Shown one piece after another: positions 8,685-17,699 of a stretch of DNA of 64,000 nt. Each line of letters begins with the position of its first letter. Position 1 is the first letter of the stretch. The notes under the pieces were generated by a model. The model was not told the origin of the DNA, did no database searches, and saw only the letters and a list, made by a program, of their open reading frames with translations. A program made the translations under genes and the position numbers. This DNA is from Kosakonia sp. H02 (GTDB lineage Bacteria > Pseudomonadota > Gammaproteobacteria > Enterobacterales > Enterobacteriaceae), in contig CP131915.1 of the NCBI GenBank assembly GCA_030704225.1, forward strand, positions 620,001-684,000, written 5' to 3'.

Positions 8685-9614
8685 TCAGTCAAGAAGGGTT
8701 TCTGATAATTTCACCGCGCCATACAGTACGCTTTGCCAGCCGTGTCTCGCCCACCGTAGTTCTGGTGAAATATTTACCCGGGCGAAAGGATTATCACTGC
8801 TGAGCAATGATTCCAGGCGTTGTTTAGGATAATTTTTCATTGCTACAACGCCCCCACCCAGTATCACAACTGCCGGGGATAATATCGCTATGGCGCTTTC
8901 TACCACTAATGCCTGGTAATGGATAAAGTCATCAAGTGCGGTGGCCAGGGTTGTATCGTTATGATTGATAGTGAATATGTCATCAATAGGCTGTTTATAT
9001 TTTGCGGCGATGGCTGCCAGTGCCCGGCCAGAAGCGTAATCCTCAACATATTCCTTACGGTCAGCACGCCGATGAGATAACTCGTTGAAAACGGGCATAT
9101 GGCCTATTTCCAGTGCCCATCCCTCGCCCCGCAGAGGTTGTCCATCAATAAGCATTGCAGCACCAATACCCGTACCAAAAAAAATACCTAACACGGGGCG
9201 AGCCTGTAATGTCGGCTCATTACTATATTCACCCAATAACGCCAATATGGCGTCTCTCTCCAGTATGACGGGGATGTTGAGTCGGTTCACAAGTTCTGTC
9301 TGTAGACGTAACCCCGACATTTCCGGAATATTGGGCAGGTGCAGAATAAGATCGCCATCTTTAGCCAGAAAACCGGGCACAGTGACGACCATCACCTCAG
9401 GCATGATCCCTGTTTTGTTTATCACCCTTCTTATTTCATTTTCCAGACAGGCAATGGAATCCCCGGTACGCAACAAAAGCGTCGCGAGGATATGCGAGAA
9501 CGATAAAGGCAGGCCCTGTTCCAGGTAACCAAATTTGACATGCGTACCACCGATATCAATCACTAATATGTGCGTGAATCCTGATTTTTTTGAAGGTGCT
9601 GATGGATGACTCAT
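8685..9614 (-). CDS. ROK-family sugar kinase
   Basis: A predicted ATP-dependent sugar kinase of 309 residues. It has the phosphate-1 motif VIDIGGTHVKFG, the ROK block GIFFGTGIGAAMLIDG, and a C-terminal GGGVVAMKNYP. Unusually, the zinc cluster CxCGxxGC of most ROK proteins is missing after EIGHMPVFNELS; the region instead reads HRRADRKEY. I start it at the ATG at 9614, which has GGAGGG close upstream, not at the upstream codon 9635. It heads the leftward four-gene run and diverges from a ROK-type repressor. Confidence 0.85.
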   Translation of the reverse strand: MSHPSAPSKKSGFTHILVIDIGGTHVKFGYLEQGLPLSFSHILATLLLRTGDSIACLENEIRRVINKTGIMPEVMVVTVPGFLAKDGDLILHLPNIPEMSGLRLQTELVNRLNIPVILERDAILALLGEYSNEPTLQARPVLGIFFGTGIGAAMLIDGQPLRGEGWALEIGHMPVFNELSHRRADRKEYVEDYASGRALAAIAAKYKQPIDDIFTINHNDTTLATALDDFIHYQALVVESAIAILSPAVVILGGGVVAMKNYPKQRLESLLSSDNPFARVNISPELRWARHGWQSVLYGAVKLSETLLD

Positions 9615-9826
9615 ATCGCCCTCCGGCGCGAACAATTGGCGGCTATCACAGACAGAATAATCGCGCTATGCAGTTTTTAACCTTCAACGTATAGTCACGC
9701 TATCTTTTTTGTTTTTACCCTCAGCAAACTTAAAAGTAAACAATAAAAATCCTTATAAATCATAAATATAAATGCAATAAGACGGCAATCAGGATGCATT
9801 TAAGATGCAATAAAAGGTATAACCTG

Positions 9827-11296
9827 ATGACAAAACAACAGAAACTGCAAGCGGCGGTTGAAAAACTTGAAACGCGAAAAAAATCGGCACAGTTGCGCGC
9901 CCTTTTGCCTGATATTGAAAAACGCATTGCGGCGGGTACAAGCATTGCCGATATCGCCCGGGCCTTAAGCGACAATGGTTTACCCATTACGTTAGCCACC
10001 CTGAAAAGTTATTTATATCGGGCGCGTAAAGCGGCACGCAAAGCCCCCTCTGATGGGGGTGACCCCCAGAACAGCTTTGACGTAGAAAGCAGCGTGACCA
10101 GAAACCCAGGTGTGTCATCCCGGTTATATCAATCGCCTGCGTCTACTCAACCCTCCCGCAATATCAATACGGTTCGTTGCCTGCGTCAGCTCAGACGTGG
10201 CGATATTTTCACCCGTGCCGAATTGTCGCGAATGCTGGGGTTAACACGTGCAACAGTAGGTCGGGCCATCAATGAATTGATCGCCGATAAGCTGGTACTG
10301 GAAACGGATTTACAAATGGAGGAAGGACGCCCTGGCCGACCTGGGGCCGGTATTCGTCTTAACCCTCAGGGGGCATATGCTATTGGTATTGATATTTCCA
10401 GCAGCGCCCTGACGGGTATTTTGATCGGCCTGGGCATGCAGGTGATAGAGAAAATAATATTACCCATCGAATCATTAAAAAACGATCTCCTGAAAATGGT
10501 CGAGCTTATTGCACAAATCCCGGCGCGATTGCTCTTTTTATCTGGCATAACCTCCCAACAGCTTCAGGGTATCTGCATATCGGTGCCGGGCCTTATCGAT
10601 AAAACAGGCCGGGTAGTGGTTGCACCTTTTCTGCATTGGCGTGATGTTCCCCTTCAAACACTACTGGCCGCCCGCCAGGAGCTGGTATGGCCGATTATCG
10701 TCTGTAACGATGCCGTTGCTTTTGCCAATGCTGAACAATCCCGCTCAAATAAAACTGATGTTAAAAATATGCTCCTTATCCTGCTGGCTGAAGGACTTGG
10801 CGGCGCGGTCATACAGCACGGGCAAATAGTCAAAGGCGCCCACGGATTTGCGGGGGAATTCGGTCATATGATCATGTCAGACAAGGTCTCCGCCGCATCA
10901 GAAACGGCATTCGAAATGCTGGCTGGCTATCAGCGTTTTTATCCCTGGCTGCCCGAAAACGCCACGATTGAGGAGCAGATGGCATGGATTGCAGATCCTG
11001 CGAATAGGCGCACTATTCCTCAGCTTCCGCGCATTCTCGATAAATGGGCTGAGGCGCTATCGGCGGGTTTACTTAATTTGATCTATTTATTCGACCCTGA
11101 AGAAATAATTCTTGGCGGCCCTTTAAGCAGCCTATTTCCATTAATTGCCTCTCAGGTTCAGGTGATGTTGAAAGAAAATATACTGTATGGCTACCAAATC
11201 CCGCCGATACTTGTCACCCAGTTCGGCGCGGATGGCGCGGCTATCGGAGCCGCGTCCATGGTTCTGAGCAACCTATTCTCGCTGCCCGTCATGTGA
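9827..11296 (+). CDS. ROK-family transcriptional repressor with extra N-terminal domain
   Basis: A likely sugar-responsive repressor of 489 residues. The central and C-terminal parts are a normal NagC/Mlc-type protein: helix-turn-helix around FTRAELSRMLGLTRATVGRAI, the wing block EEGRPGRPGAGIRLNP, and ROK motif LAEGLGGAVIQHGQIVKGAHG. Before this, about 100 residues form a basic helical module (ASIADIARALSDNG-like, then TLATLKSYLYRARKAARKAP) that resembles small DNA-binding proteins of conjugative plasmids. The usual ROK zinc cysteines are absent. The ATG at 9827 has AAGG upstream; an in-frame ATG at 9794 lacks one. It diverges from the ROK kinase gene and probably controls it. Confidence 0.82.
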   Translation: MTKQQKLQAAVEKLETRKKSAQLRALLPDIEKRIAAGTSIADIARALSDNGLPITLATLKSYLYRARKAARKAPSDGGDPQNSFDVESSVTRNPGVSSRLYQSPASTQPSRNINTVRCLRQLRRGDIFTRAELSRMLGLTRATVGRAINELIADKLVLETDLQMEEGRPGRPGAGIRLNPQGAYAIGIDISSSALTGILIGLGMQVIEKIILPIESLKNDLLKMVELIAQIPARLLFLSGITSQQLQGICISVPGLIDKTGRVVVAPFLHWRDVPLQTLLAARQELVWPIIVCNDAVAFANAEQSRSNKTDVKNMLLILLAEGLGGAVIQHGQIVKGAHGFAGEFGHMIMSDKVSAASETAFEMLAGYQRFYPWLPENATIEEQMAWIADPANRRTIPQLPRILDKWAEALSAGLLNLIYLFDPEEIILGGPLSSLFPLIASQVQVMLKENILYGYQIPPILVTQFGADGAAIGAASMVLSNLFSLPVM

Positions 11297-11327
11297 CGAG
11301 AATAAGCGTCAGGCGAAATCTACTCAC

Positions 11328-13007
11328 TTAATCCGACCACAACTGGCTGAAATCGGGCCAGCCGAGAGTGTTGAGATCGCGCCAGCTAAAGGATTTTTCG
11401 CTTTTCAGCTCCAGCCAGTGGTGGAACAGTGGGATCAGCCATCGCTGGCTGGTTAACGCGCTAAAGAATGTTTCGATACAGGCTTTGTTGTCCGCAATAT
11501 CGATATTCATCAGGTCCGTTTGTAGCTGTTGGTAAGCGCTGGCGTATTGTTCCGGCAATTTTTTAAATACCGGGTCCGGCGAGAGCCAGTCAAGGAATGA
11601 ATGGGAAGAGAGGTTATCGACCATAAAATTAGTGAGCCATAAATCCGCACGGATATTTTGCATGCTCGAAAATTCAGAGAATGGCAGCACCAGTACCTCT
11701 ACCTTGTAGTTATACCGCTTAAGGATCATCGCCATTGCTTGTGATAATTTCACCAGCTCTGGCTGCTGGTAAGTCGCAATAACAATCTTGCGGTTAACGA
11801 CATAGGGTGAAGCGATGGTGCCAAAATCGACGCATTTATGGTTCCACTCCGGCAACATGCCCTGTGCCAGCGACAGTATACTGCCATACTCTTCAGGCAA
11901 ATCACTATTATCAAGTATTTCAATAGGTTGAAGTATTTTATTAATAAATTTACGTGATTCCGCCGCGGCAAACGCCCCTTGACTGTCGATCAATAAAAAG
12001 CAGCAGCCGTGTTCCAGCTTACGCTCTTTAAGGGTATCGGGATCATTCGTTTCTTCATCGTGCAGGATTGGAATAAAGCTCATGCTGATACGTTTTGGCG
12101 CCCAGGTAAATATATCGATTTCACTGAGCATCGGCCTTGCCTGGTGATAATGGCTATTGCGACGCAGCGTTAAAAATCCCTCGTCATTGCTCGCCACAGA
12201 AAAAGGCCCGGTACATTTCATTATGTCGTTATGGCGCTCATAAATAAGCGCAGGCTGGGTTGCCAGTAGAAACTCCATATATTTAACCGGTATGTGAGTT
12301 TTTATAATAATCCGGTAATCACCCGCCACGTCTATTGTGTTAATCACCCGAAATAGCGACATAAACCAGGGAGCAGAACGCGCCCGTTCAAGGCATTTTT
12401 TTACATCGTGGGATTTCACCGCCGTACCGTCTGAAAACATCGCCGTTGGCTTTAAAAAAAACTCCCAGTGGGTGTCGTTCTCATTGTGGCTCCAGTAATG
12501 GGCTAAATCGGGAACAATCTCCATCCGTACCGGATCGTAGCGGGTTAATCCGCTAAGACACTGGCGCAGCAGGTGCCGCTCTGTACGGCGCAGCGGTTTT
12601 AACGGGTTCAGCTCATCAAGATTACGGTAATACGGAATGCGAACTTTGGTTTCGCTCCCATTCCCTGAGGCACCAAATTTGTACTGGATGATCCTTTCCA
12701 GCAGATGTTTTTCGGTACCGATAAATTTCAACACCTTGCCCACATCCTGGCTGGCCAGCAATTCATTAACGCTCTGATTGAAGAGCGAATCAGGCGTTAC
12801 CAGCAGCCGTAATGATGAACTGTTTCCGCGTCCTCGCTTTGCCTGCCATACCAGCCATTCGTTCTCACGCATACGGTTAAGCATATTGCGCGTATTACGA
12901 ATTGAGCAGCCAAACAGATCCGATATTTCCGCCATCTGCACATGCGCTGACTGATTAACCCCGTAGCGGGCGTGAAGTTTACGGAAATACCCTTCCAGAA
13001 TTGTCAT
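11328..13007 (-). CDS. SgrR-family transcriptional regulator
   Basis: A 559-residue protein built like SgrR: an N-terminal winged helix (residues about 1-110, with MAEISDLFGCSIRNTRNMLN) joined to a solute-binding domain of the oligopeptide-binding type (SBP_bac_5, with GLTRYDPVRMEIVPDLAHYW). SgrR senses sugar-phosphate stress in E. coli, and its relatives often sit beside sugar transporters. This one diverges from a PTS permease gene and is not the core sgrR locus, as no setA or sgrS sequence was seen. Two palindromes in the 280-base divergent region are candidate binding sites. Confidence 0.87.
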   Translation of the reverse strand: MTILEGYFRKLHARYGVNQSAHVQMAEISDLFGCSIRNTRNMLNRMRENEWLVWQAKRGRGNSSSLRLLVTPDSLFNQSVNELLASQDVGKVLKFIGTEKHLLERIIQYKFGASGNGSETKVRIPYYRNLDELNPLKPLRRTERHLLRQCLSGLTRYDPVRMEIVPDLAHYWSHNENDTHWEFFLKPTAMFSDGTAVKSHDVKKCLERARSAPWFMSLFRVINTIDVAGDYRIIIKTHIPVKYMEFLLATQPALIYERHNDIMKCTGPFSVASNDEGFLTLRRNSHYHQARPMLSEIDIFTWAPKRISMSFIPILHDEETNDPDTLKERKLEHGCCFLLIDSQGAFAAAESRKFINKILQPIEILDNSDLPEEYGSILSLAQGMLPEWNHKCVDFGTIASPYVVNRKIVIATYQQPELVKLSQAMAMILKRYNYKVEVLVLPFSEFSSMQNIRADLWLTNFMVDNLSSHSFLDWLSPDPVFKKLPEQYASAYQQLQTDLMNIDIADNKACIETFFSALTSQRWLIPLFHHWLELKSEKSFSWRDLNTLGWPDFSQLWSD

Positions 13008-13087
13008 TGTGTTTGCCGTCTAAAAAAGATGCTGTTCCCGTTTTAGCGGTAAATTTGCCCAAAAATCTGTGATGAGGCTCATAAATA

Positions 13088-13112
13088 TTCCTGTTTTGCA
13101 TCAAAACAGGAA
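13088..13112. promoter_or_regulatory. Perfect palindrome, candidate operator of SgrR-type regulator
   Basis: Ten-base arms TTCCTGTTTT and AAAACAGGAA flank GCATC. It lies 80 bases before the SgrR-type gene start. The core CCTGTT/AACAGG recurs at 13200-13214, which supports a shared DNA-binding protein. No T-tract follows, so a terminator is unlikely. Confidence 0.55.
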
Positions 13113-13199
13113 CTGTTTTTTCTTAAAAACGACTGTTTTTTATTAACCAAATTCAAACATATCCTGTTTACGCAGTGTAGCGATCATTTTGCTCTCTGC

Positions 13200-13214
13200 C
13201 TGTTATGAACAGGT
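13200..13214. promoter_or_regulatory. Second CCTGTT/AACAGG palindrome
   Basis: Perfect six-base arms CCTGTT and AACAGG around ATG, 74 bases before the PTS gene start. It shares its arms with the inner part of the palindrome at 13088-13112. Confidence 0.5.
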
Positions 13215-13287
13215 ATTCCCTACATCAGCAGGAACGGTTTTCCCCCCTGACTGAATAAAAAAATAATCCAGTCGCAGGAATTTATCT

Positions 13288-14813
13288 ATGAATACATTCA
13301 ACATCTTACAGAAGTTACAAGCCATCGGCCGCTCCCTGATGATCCCCATTGCTATCCTACCTGCGGCGGGGATTTTGTTAGCGTTCGGCACCAGTTTTCA
13401 GGACCCAAATATTGTCGCATCACTGCCTTTTCTGGATGCTCTATGGCTCGTTCATACGCTTAAACTGATGTCTGAGGCCGGTGGCGTGATTTTCGCAAAC
13501 CTGCCGCTTTTATTCGCCGTGGGTGTGGCCGTTGGTTTATCCAAGACCAGGGGATTGCCGGGCTTTCCGCTATCGTCGGTTTCCTGATCATGAATGTCAC
13601 CATCGGTCAGTTTCTGGGGATTACGCCGGAGGCGGTCGCCACCAACCGCGACTATACGCTGGTACTGGGTATTCCCTCTTTGCAGACCGGGGTATTTGGC
13701 GGGATCGTGATGGGGATACTCGCCGCCTCGATGTACAAAAAATACTACCGCATTTCACTGCCATCGTGGCTCGAGTTCTTCTCCGGTAAACGCTTTGTAC
13801 CGATTATCACGTCATTTATCGCACTGTTTATCGGCATCATCATGGCGCTGATATGGCCCTCCGTGCAGCACGCCATTAACGGCCTTTCTAACCTGATGTT
13901 AGGCCAGGGCCAGGGATTCTCCGCCTTCCTGTTTGGCTTTGTTGAACGCTTACTGATCCCCTTTGGCTTAAATCACGTCTGGTGGCCGACTTTCTGGCTG
14001 CAATTTGGTGAATATGTGAATAAAGCCGGACAGGTCATTCACGGCGATCAGCTGATCTTCTTTGCCCAGTTGAAAGATCAGGTGCCGATCACTGCCGGGA
14101 CATTTATGGCGGGCTTAACACCGATCAAAATATTCTGCGTTCCGGCTATCGCACTGGCGATTTACCGCTGTGCAGATGAGAAAAACAAGGGCCGTGTAAA
14201 AGGCATTATGCTTTCAGGTGCCATTACCTCCATCGTGTGCGGCATTACCGAACCGGTCGAGTTTTCCTTCCTTTTTGTAGCCCCGGTGTTATACGGCATT
14301 CACGCCTTCCTGGCCGGGATCGTCTTCCTGCTGATGCAGCAATTGCAGGTACATATCGGCCTCTCCTTCTCCGGTGGCCTGATCGACTTCCTCTTCTTCG
14401 GGATTATGCCAAAAGAGACCAACTGGATAATGGTCTTCCCGGTGGGGCTCGCCATGGCAGTGGTTTACTACTTTCTCTTTAGCTTCGCCATTCGCCGCTG
14501 GAACTTGTTAACACCAGGCCGCGAAAAGGATGAGGCAGAAAACGCAGAAACGACTTCCGGCGGGGCTAACGATCTGGTTACCGGCATTATTGCCGCCTAT
14601 GGCGGGCTAGCGAATATGACCGCCATTGAAGCCTGCATGTCGCGGCTGCGTATCGATGTGCTGGATAAGAGTCTGGTGAATAAAGAGGTGCTGAAAAAAC
14701 TGGGCGCGGCCGGAATTGTTGAGGTCGGAGCCAATATTCAGAGCGTCTTCGGGATGAAGTCAGATCGTCTGAAGGAGGAAATTCGGGCGCTGAAAGTCCA
14801 ACAGGCAAGTTGA
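13288..14813 (+). pseudogene. Glucose-family PTS permease EIICB, interrupted by a one-base deletion
   Basis: The first frame (13288-13587) encodes the N-terminal EIIC helices, starting FNILQKLQAIGRSLMIPIAI. The second (13590-14813) resumes with MNVTIGQFLGITPE and continues through the permease to the IIB domain, with the phospho-acceptor cysteine in AIEACMSRLRIDVLD. Reading AAG GAC CAG instead of the AAGACCAG at 13543-13550 restores ...GLSKDQGIAGLSAIVGF, so one G is missing near 13545/13546. Repaired, the protein is 508 residues, normal for a IICB without its own IIA, which would use EIIA-Glc (Crr). Either the gene is broken in this strain or the base is a sequencing error; the rest is intact. 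Confidence 0.85.
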
Positions 14814-14824
14814 TGATTCATCAC

Positions 14825-14852
14825 CCCGGGATACGCGTCTTCGTATCCCGGG
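14825..14852 (+). other. Strong intercistronic hairpin
   Basis: An 11-bp perfect stem (CCCGGGATACG and its complement) with a 6-base loop lies between the PTS gene and the oxidoreductase gene. No T-run follows it. It could set differential mRNA stability within the operon or act as a weak terminator. Confidence 0.6.
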
Positions 14853-14890
14853 AGTCACATTTTAACTGTTAACGATTTGAGGGAATAAGA

Positions 14891-15964
14891 ATGTTTACTG
14901 AGCAACGTCAACTCCGCATCGGTGTTCTTGGGTGCGGGCCAATTTCACAAGCGGCGCATTTCGAATCCTGTACCAAGGCCATCAATGCTGAGCTTTACGC
15001 CATCTGCGATAGCGCCGATGACCTGCGTGAACGCATGAAGGCCATGTGGGCGCCGAAAGTGGCCTATTCCGACTATCAGGCCATGCTCGACGATGACAAT
15101 GTGGACGCGGTCATTATTGCCACCACGGACGCGTTCCACGTACAACTGGCACTGATGGCGCTGAAAGCCGGTAAGCATGTGCTGTGTGAGAAACCGCTTG
15201 GCATCACCGTTGAAGAGTGTGAGGAACTGGTGCAGGTGGTCAAATCGTCCGGCTGCGTTTTCCAGGTCGCACATATGAAGCGTTTTGATGGCGGTATTCA
15301 GGCGGCGCACGACTTTATCACCCATGAGATGGGCGCACTGGTGGCCTATAAAGGCTGGTACGGTGACAACAGCCACCGTTACACCGTGACGGATGCGGTA
15401 CAACCTAAAATGATCACCAGTGCGGCAAAACGCAAACCCGCCGTTGACCCCAAATCCGACCTCCAGCGCTATTACATGCTCGCCCACGGTAGTCATCTGG
15501 TTGACACCGCCAGCTATCTGGCCGGTGAAATCACCGAGGTGGAAGCGCGCTTTATTCAGCGCGGCGGCGTGCACTGCTGGTTTATGGATGTTGCGTTCGC
15601 CAACGGCACGCTCGGTCATCTCGACCTGAGCGTGGGCGTACGGATGGACTGGCACGAAGGATTCCAGATCTACGGCGAGAACGGCAGCGTACTCGGCAAA
15701 ACGTACAATCCCTGGCTGTTCAAATCGAGCGATGTCGATATTTTCCATGAAAATGGCGCGGTCTGGAGCCGTCCGCTGGCGGCAGATGGTCACTTTTATC
15801 GTCGCCAGGTTGAGGCATTTGCCAACACCATTCTGAACAATGCTCCTGTCGCAGGTACCACGGTAGAAGAAGGCCTCTACATTGTGAAAACGATGGCGGC
15901 AATTGGCGAATCAGTACGATCCGGCCATGCTGTGACCGTGGCAAGCACAAAAGGAGCGGTATGA
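14891..15964 (+). CDS. Gfo/Idh/MocA-family oxidoreductase
   Basis: A 357-residue NAD(P)-dependent sugar oxidoreductase. The Rossmann start RIGVLGCGPISQAAHF is at residues 8-23, and the family block GKHVLCEKPLGITVEECEEL follows near residue 100. A probable catalytic lysine/histidine region lies in AHGSHLVDTASYLAGEI. Members oxidise or reduce sugars, often at C3 of a glycoside. It overlaps the next gene by four bases (ATGA), so the two are translationally coupled. The ribosome site is GAGGGAATAAG. Confidence 0.88.
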   Translation: MFTEQRQLRIGVLGCGPISQAAHFESCTKAINAELYAICDSADDLRERMKAMWAPKVAYSDYQAMLDDDNVDAVIIATTDAFHVQLALMALKAGKHVLCEKPLGITVEECEELVQVVKSSGCVFQVAHMKRFDGGIQAAHDFITHEMGALVAYKGWYGDNSHRYTVTDAVQPKMITSAAKRKPAVDPKSDLQRYYMLAHGSHLVDTASYLAGEITEVEARFIQRGGVHCWFMDVAFANGTLGHLDLSVGVRMDWHEGFQIYGENGSVLGKTYNPWLFKSSDVDIFHENGAVWSRPLAADGHFYRRQVEAFANTILNNAPVAGTTVEEGLYIVKTMAAIGESVRSGHAVTVASTKGAV

Positions 15965-16791
15965 TGTATAAGGGTATTTTTTCCAAAACCTTCGCGACGA
16001 CAAATGTGGACGACAACTTCCGTACCATCAAATCACTCGGTTACGCTGCCACACAATTTAACTTTGCCAGCGCAGGTCTGCCCTCGCTCCCCACGGCTAT
16101 TGCGGACGAGAAAATTGAAGAGATTGCCGCTGCGGCCAGGAAGCATGGCGTGCGCATTGAAGCGATCTCCGCCACCTTTAATATGACCCACCCGACTCAG
16201 GACGTGATCAATAAAGGTATGGCATCTCTGAGCGTAATTTGTGAGGCCGCCGCACGGCTGGGTTGCCCGCTCGTCACCTTATGTACCGGTACGCTGGACG
16301 CAGAGGATCAATGGCGCTTTCATCCCGACAATAATACGCCGCAAGCCTGGCAAAAAATTCGTGAAACAATGGCGCAGGCTTTACAGATTGCCAGCCGCTA
16401 TGACGTGTCACTGGGCATTGAACCGGAGCTGGCAAATATTGTGAGTAGTGCGGAAAAAGCACGCCAGTTGATCGATGAAATGAAAAGCGACCGCCTGAAA
16501 GTCATTTTTGATCCGGCGAATTTGTTCGAGGTGGCGACCATAACCGAACAGCACGCAATAGTGAAAAAAGCACTCGATTTACTGGCCGATGATATCGCCA
16601 TTGCGCATGCGAAAGACCGTAACACTGATGGCTCGTTTGCCACAGCGGGGAAAGGCGTACTCGATTATCACTTCTATTTAAAACAGCTTAGCGCGTCCGG
16701 TTTTAATGGCTGTGTGGTCACGCACGGGCTGGCAGACAGCGAAGCGCAGGATGTATCGCTGATGCTGGATAAGCATCTACACATCCTTTAA
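15961..16791 (+). CDS. TIM-barrel sugar-phosphate isomerase/epimerase family protein
   Basis: A 276-residue AP-endonuclease-2-like TIM barrel. Metal-site residues fit this family: E in LGIEPELANI, D-P in VIFDPANLFE, H in IAIAHAKDRN, and the final E/H region VVTHGLADSEAQDV. Such proteins isomerise or epimerise sugars, cleave glycosides of 3-keto sugars, or dehydrate inosose. Coupling to the Gfo/Idh/MocA gene by an ATGA overlap is a common pairing in keto-sugar pathways. The substrate is unknown. Confidence 0.85.
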   Translation: MMYKGIFSKTFATTNVDDNFRTIKSLGYAATQFNFASAGLPSLPTAIADEKIEEIAAAARKHGVRIEAISATFNMTHPTQDVINKGMASLSVICEAAARLGCPLVTLCTGTLDAEDQWRFHPDNNTPQAWQKIRETMAQALQIASRYDVSLGIEPELANIVSSAEKARQLIDEMKSDRLKVIFDPANLFEVATITEQHAIVKKALDLLADDIAIAHAKDRNTDGSFATAGKGVLDYHFYLKQLSASGFNGCVVTHGLADSEAQDVSLMLDKHLHIL

Positions 16792-16799
16792 GGGGTGCT

Positions 16800-17591
16800 A
16801 TGTTGAAGACATTCACACACCAGAACCTCACGCTGCGCTACTACGACAGTGGTGGCTCAGGCCCACTGCTGATTTTCCAGCACGGGCTGACGGGCGATCA
16901 CGGCCAGACCACCAGCACATTTGTCGCACCAGACTATCGCCTGATAACCCTTGAATGCCGGGGCCACGGCCAGTCGGAACTGGGCGACTCAGAGGCGCTG
17001 AGCATCAAGACCTTTGCCTGCGATCTGCTGGCATTGATGGACCACCTGGGCCTTGAAAAGGCCGCGCTGGCGGGAATTTCGATGGGCGCCGCCATCGCTG
17101 CGCACCTCGCCAGTGTGCACCCTGAACGCGTAACATCGCTGACCCTGGTTCGTCCTGCGTGGCATGACAAACGCAGCCCGCTCAATATGAATGTGTACAG
17201 CGTACTGGCGGATTATCTGGCGTTATATGGTGCTGATGAAGGTAAAAAAGCGTTTGAACAATCGGAGACATTCCAGGTCATTTTGCATCAGTCACTGGAC
17301 AACGCAAACTCGCTGCTTAATACCTTTGCGATGCCAGTGGAAAAAACGCTGCACTTACTCCGCCGGATTGCCTGCTGCGAGCCTGGGTTTAATGCCGGAG
17401 CAATTAAATCCGCTGGAATTCCGGTGGAAGTGGTTGGCACCACCCTCGACGTGATTCACCCGCTCAATACCGCAAAGGCGATTGCCCAGGATTTAGGTTT
17501 ATCGCAGACTTTTGAGGTTTACCCCAAATCACTGAATAAGGAAAAGCATATCGCCGAAATCACGGAGATCATTACCCGTAATATCCTCTGA
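16800..17591 (+). CDS. Alpha/beta-hydrolase fold enzyme
   Basis: A 263-residue soluble hydrolase. The oxyanion-hole stretch FQHGLTGDHGQ is near residue 27, the nucleophile serine lies in ALAGISMGAAIA, and an acid follows in VEVVGTTLDVIHP; a late histidine is at KHIAEITEI. No signal peptide is seen. It starts 8 bases after the epimerase stop with AAGGGG upstream and closes the operon; a terminator follows at 17600. In a sugar operon it may cleave a lactone or ester intermediate, which is inference. Confidence 0.83.
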   Translation: MLKTFTHQNLTLRYYDSGGSGPLLIFQHGLTGDHGQTTSTFVAPDYRLITLECRGHGQSELGDSEALSIKTFACDLLALMDHLGLEKAALAGISMGAAIAAHLASVHPERVTSLTLVRPAWHDKRSPLNMNVYSVLADYLALYGADEGKKAFEQSETFQVILHQSLDNANSLLNTFAMPVEKTLHLLRRIACCEPGFNAGAIKSAGIPVEVVGTTLDVIHPLNTAKAIAQDLGLSQTFEVYPKSLNKEKHIAEITEIITRNIL

Positions 17592-17599
17592 CTTTATTT

Positions 17600-17624
17600 A
17601 AGGGGTAATTGGCGCTTACCCCTT
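17600..17624 (+). terminator. Terminator of the PTS-oxidoreductase operon
   Basis: Nine-base arms AAGGGGTAA and TTACCCCTT with a 7-base loop begin 8 bases after the hydrolase stop, with a T-containing tract after. A second nested inverted repeat (AGGCTC at 17641 with GAGCCT at 17686, enclosing ACTCTT/AAGAGT) lies just downstream, before the convergent gene. Confidence 0.65.
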
Positions 17625-17699
17625 CTTATTGCTAACGGGCAGGCTCGTTCAGGGACTCTTAAACAAGAGTTGCTCAAAAGCGGAGGAGCCTGAGTCGCC

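Noticed and set aside
13008..13287. An SgrS-like small RNA next to the SgrR-type gene
   Set aside because: No SgrS base-pairing segment and no terminator with T-run were found; the palindromes fit operators better.
14945..15793. 282-codon minus-strand frame inside the oxidoreductase gene
   Set aside because: It is the complement of a well-conserved Gfo/Idh/MocA gene; no family likeness or ribosome site was seen.
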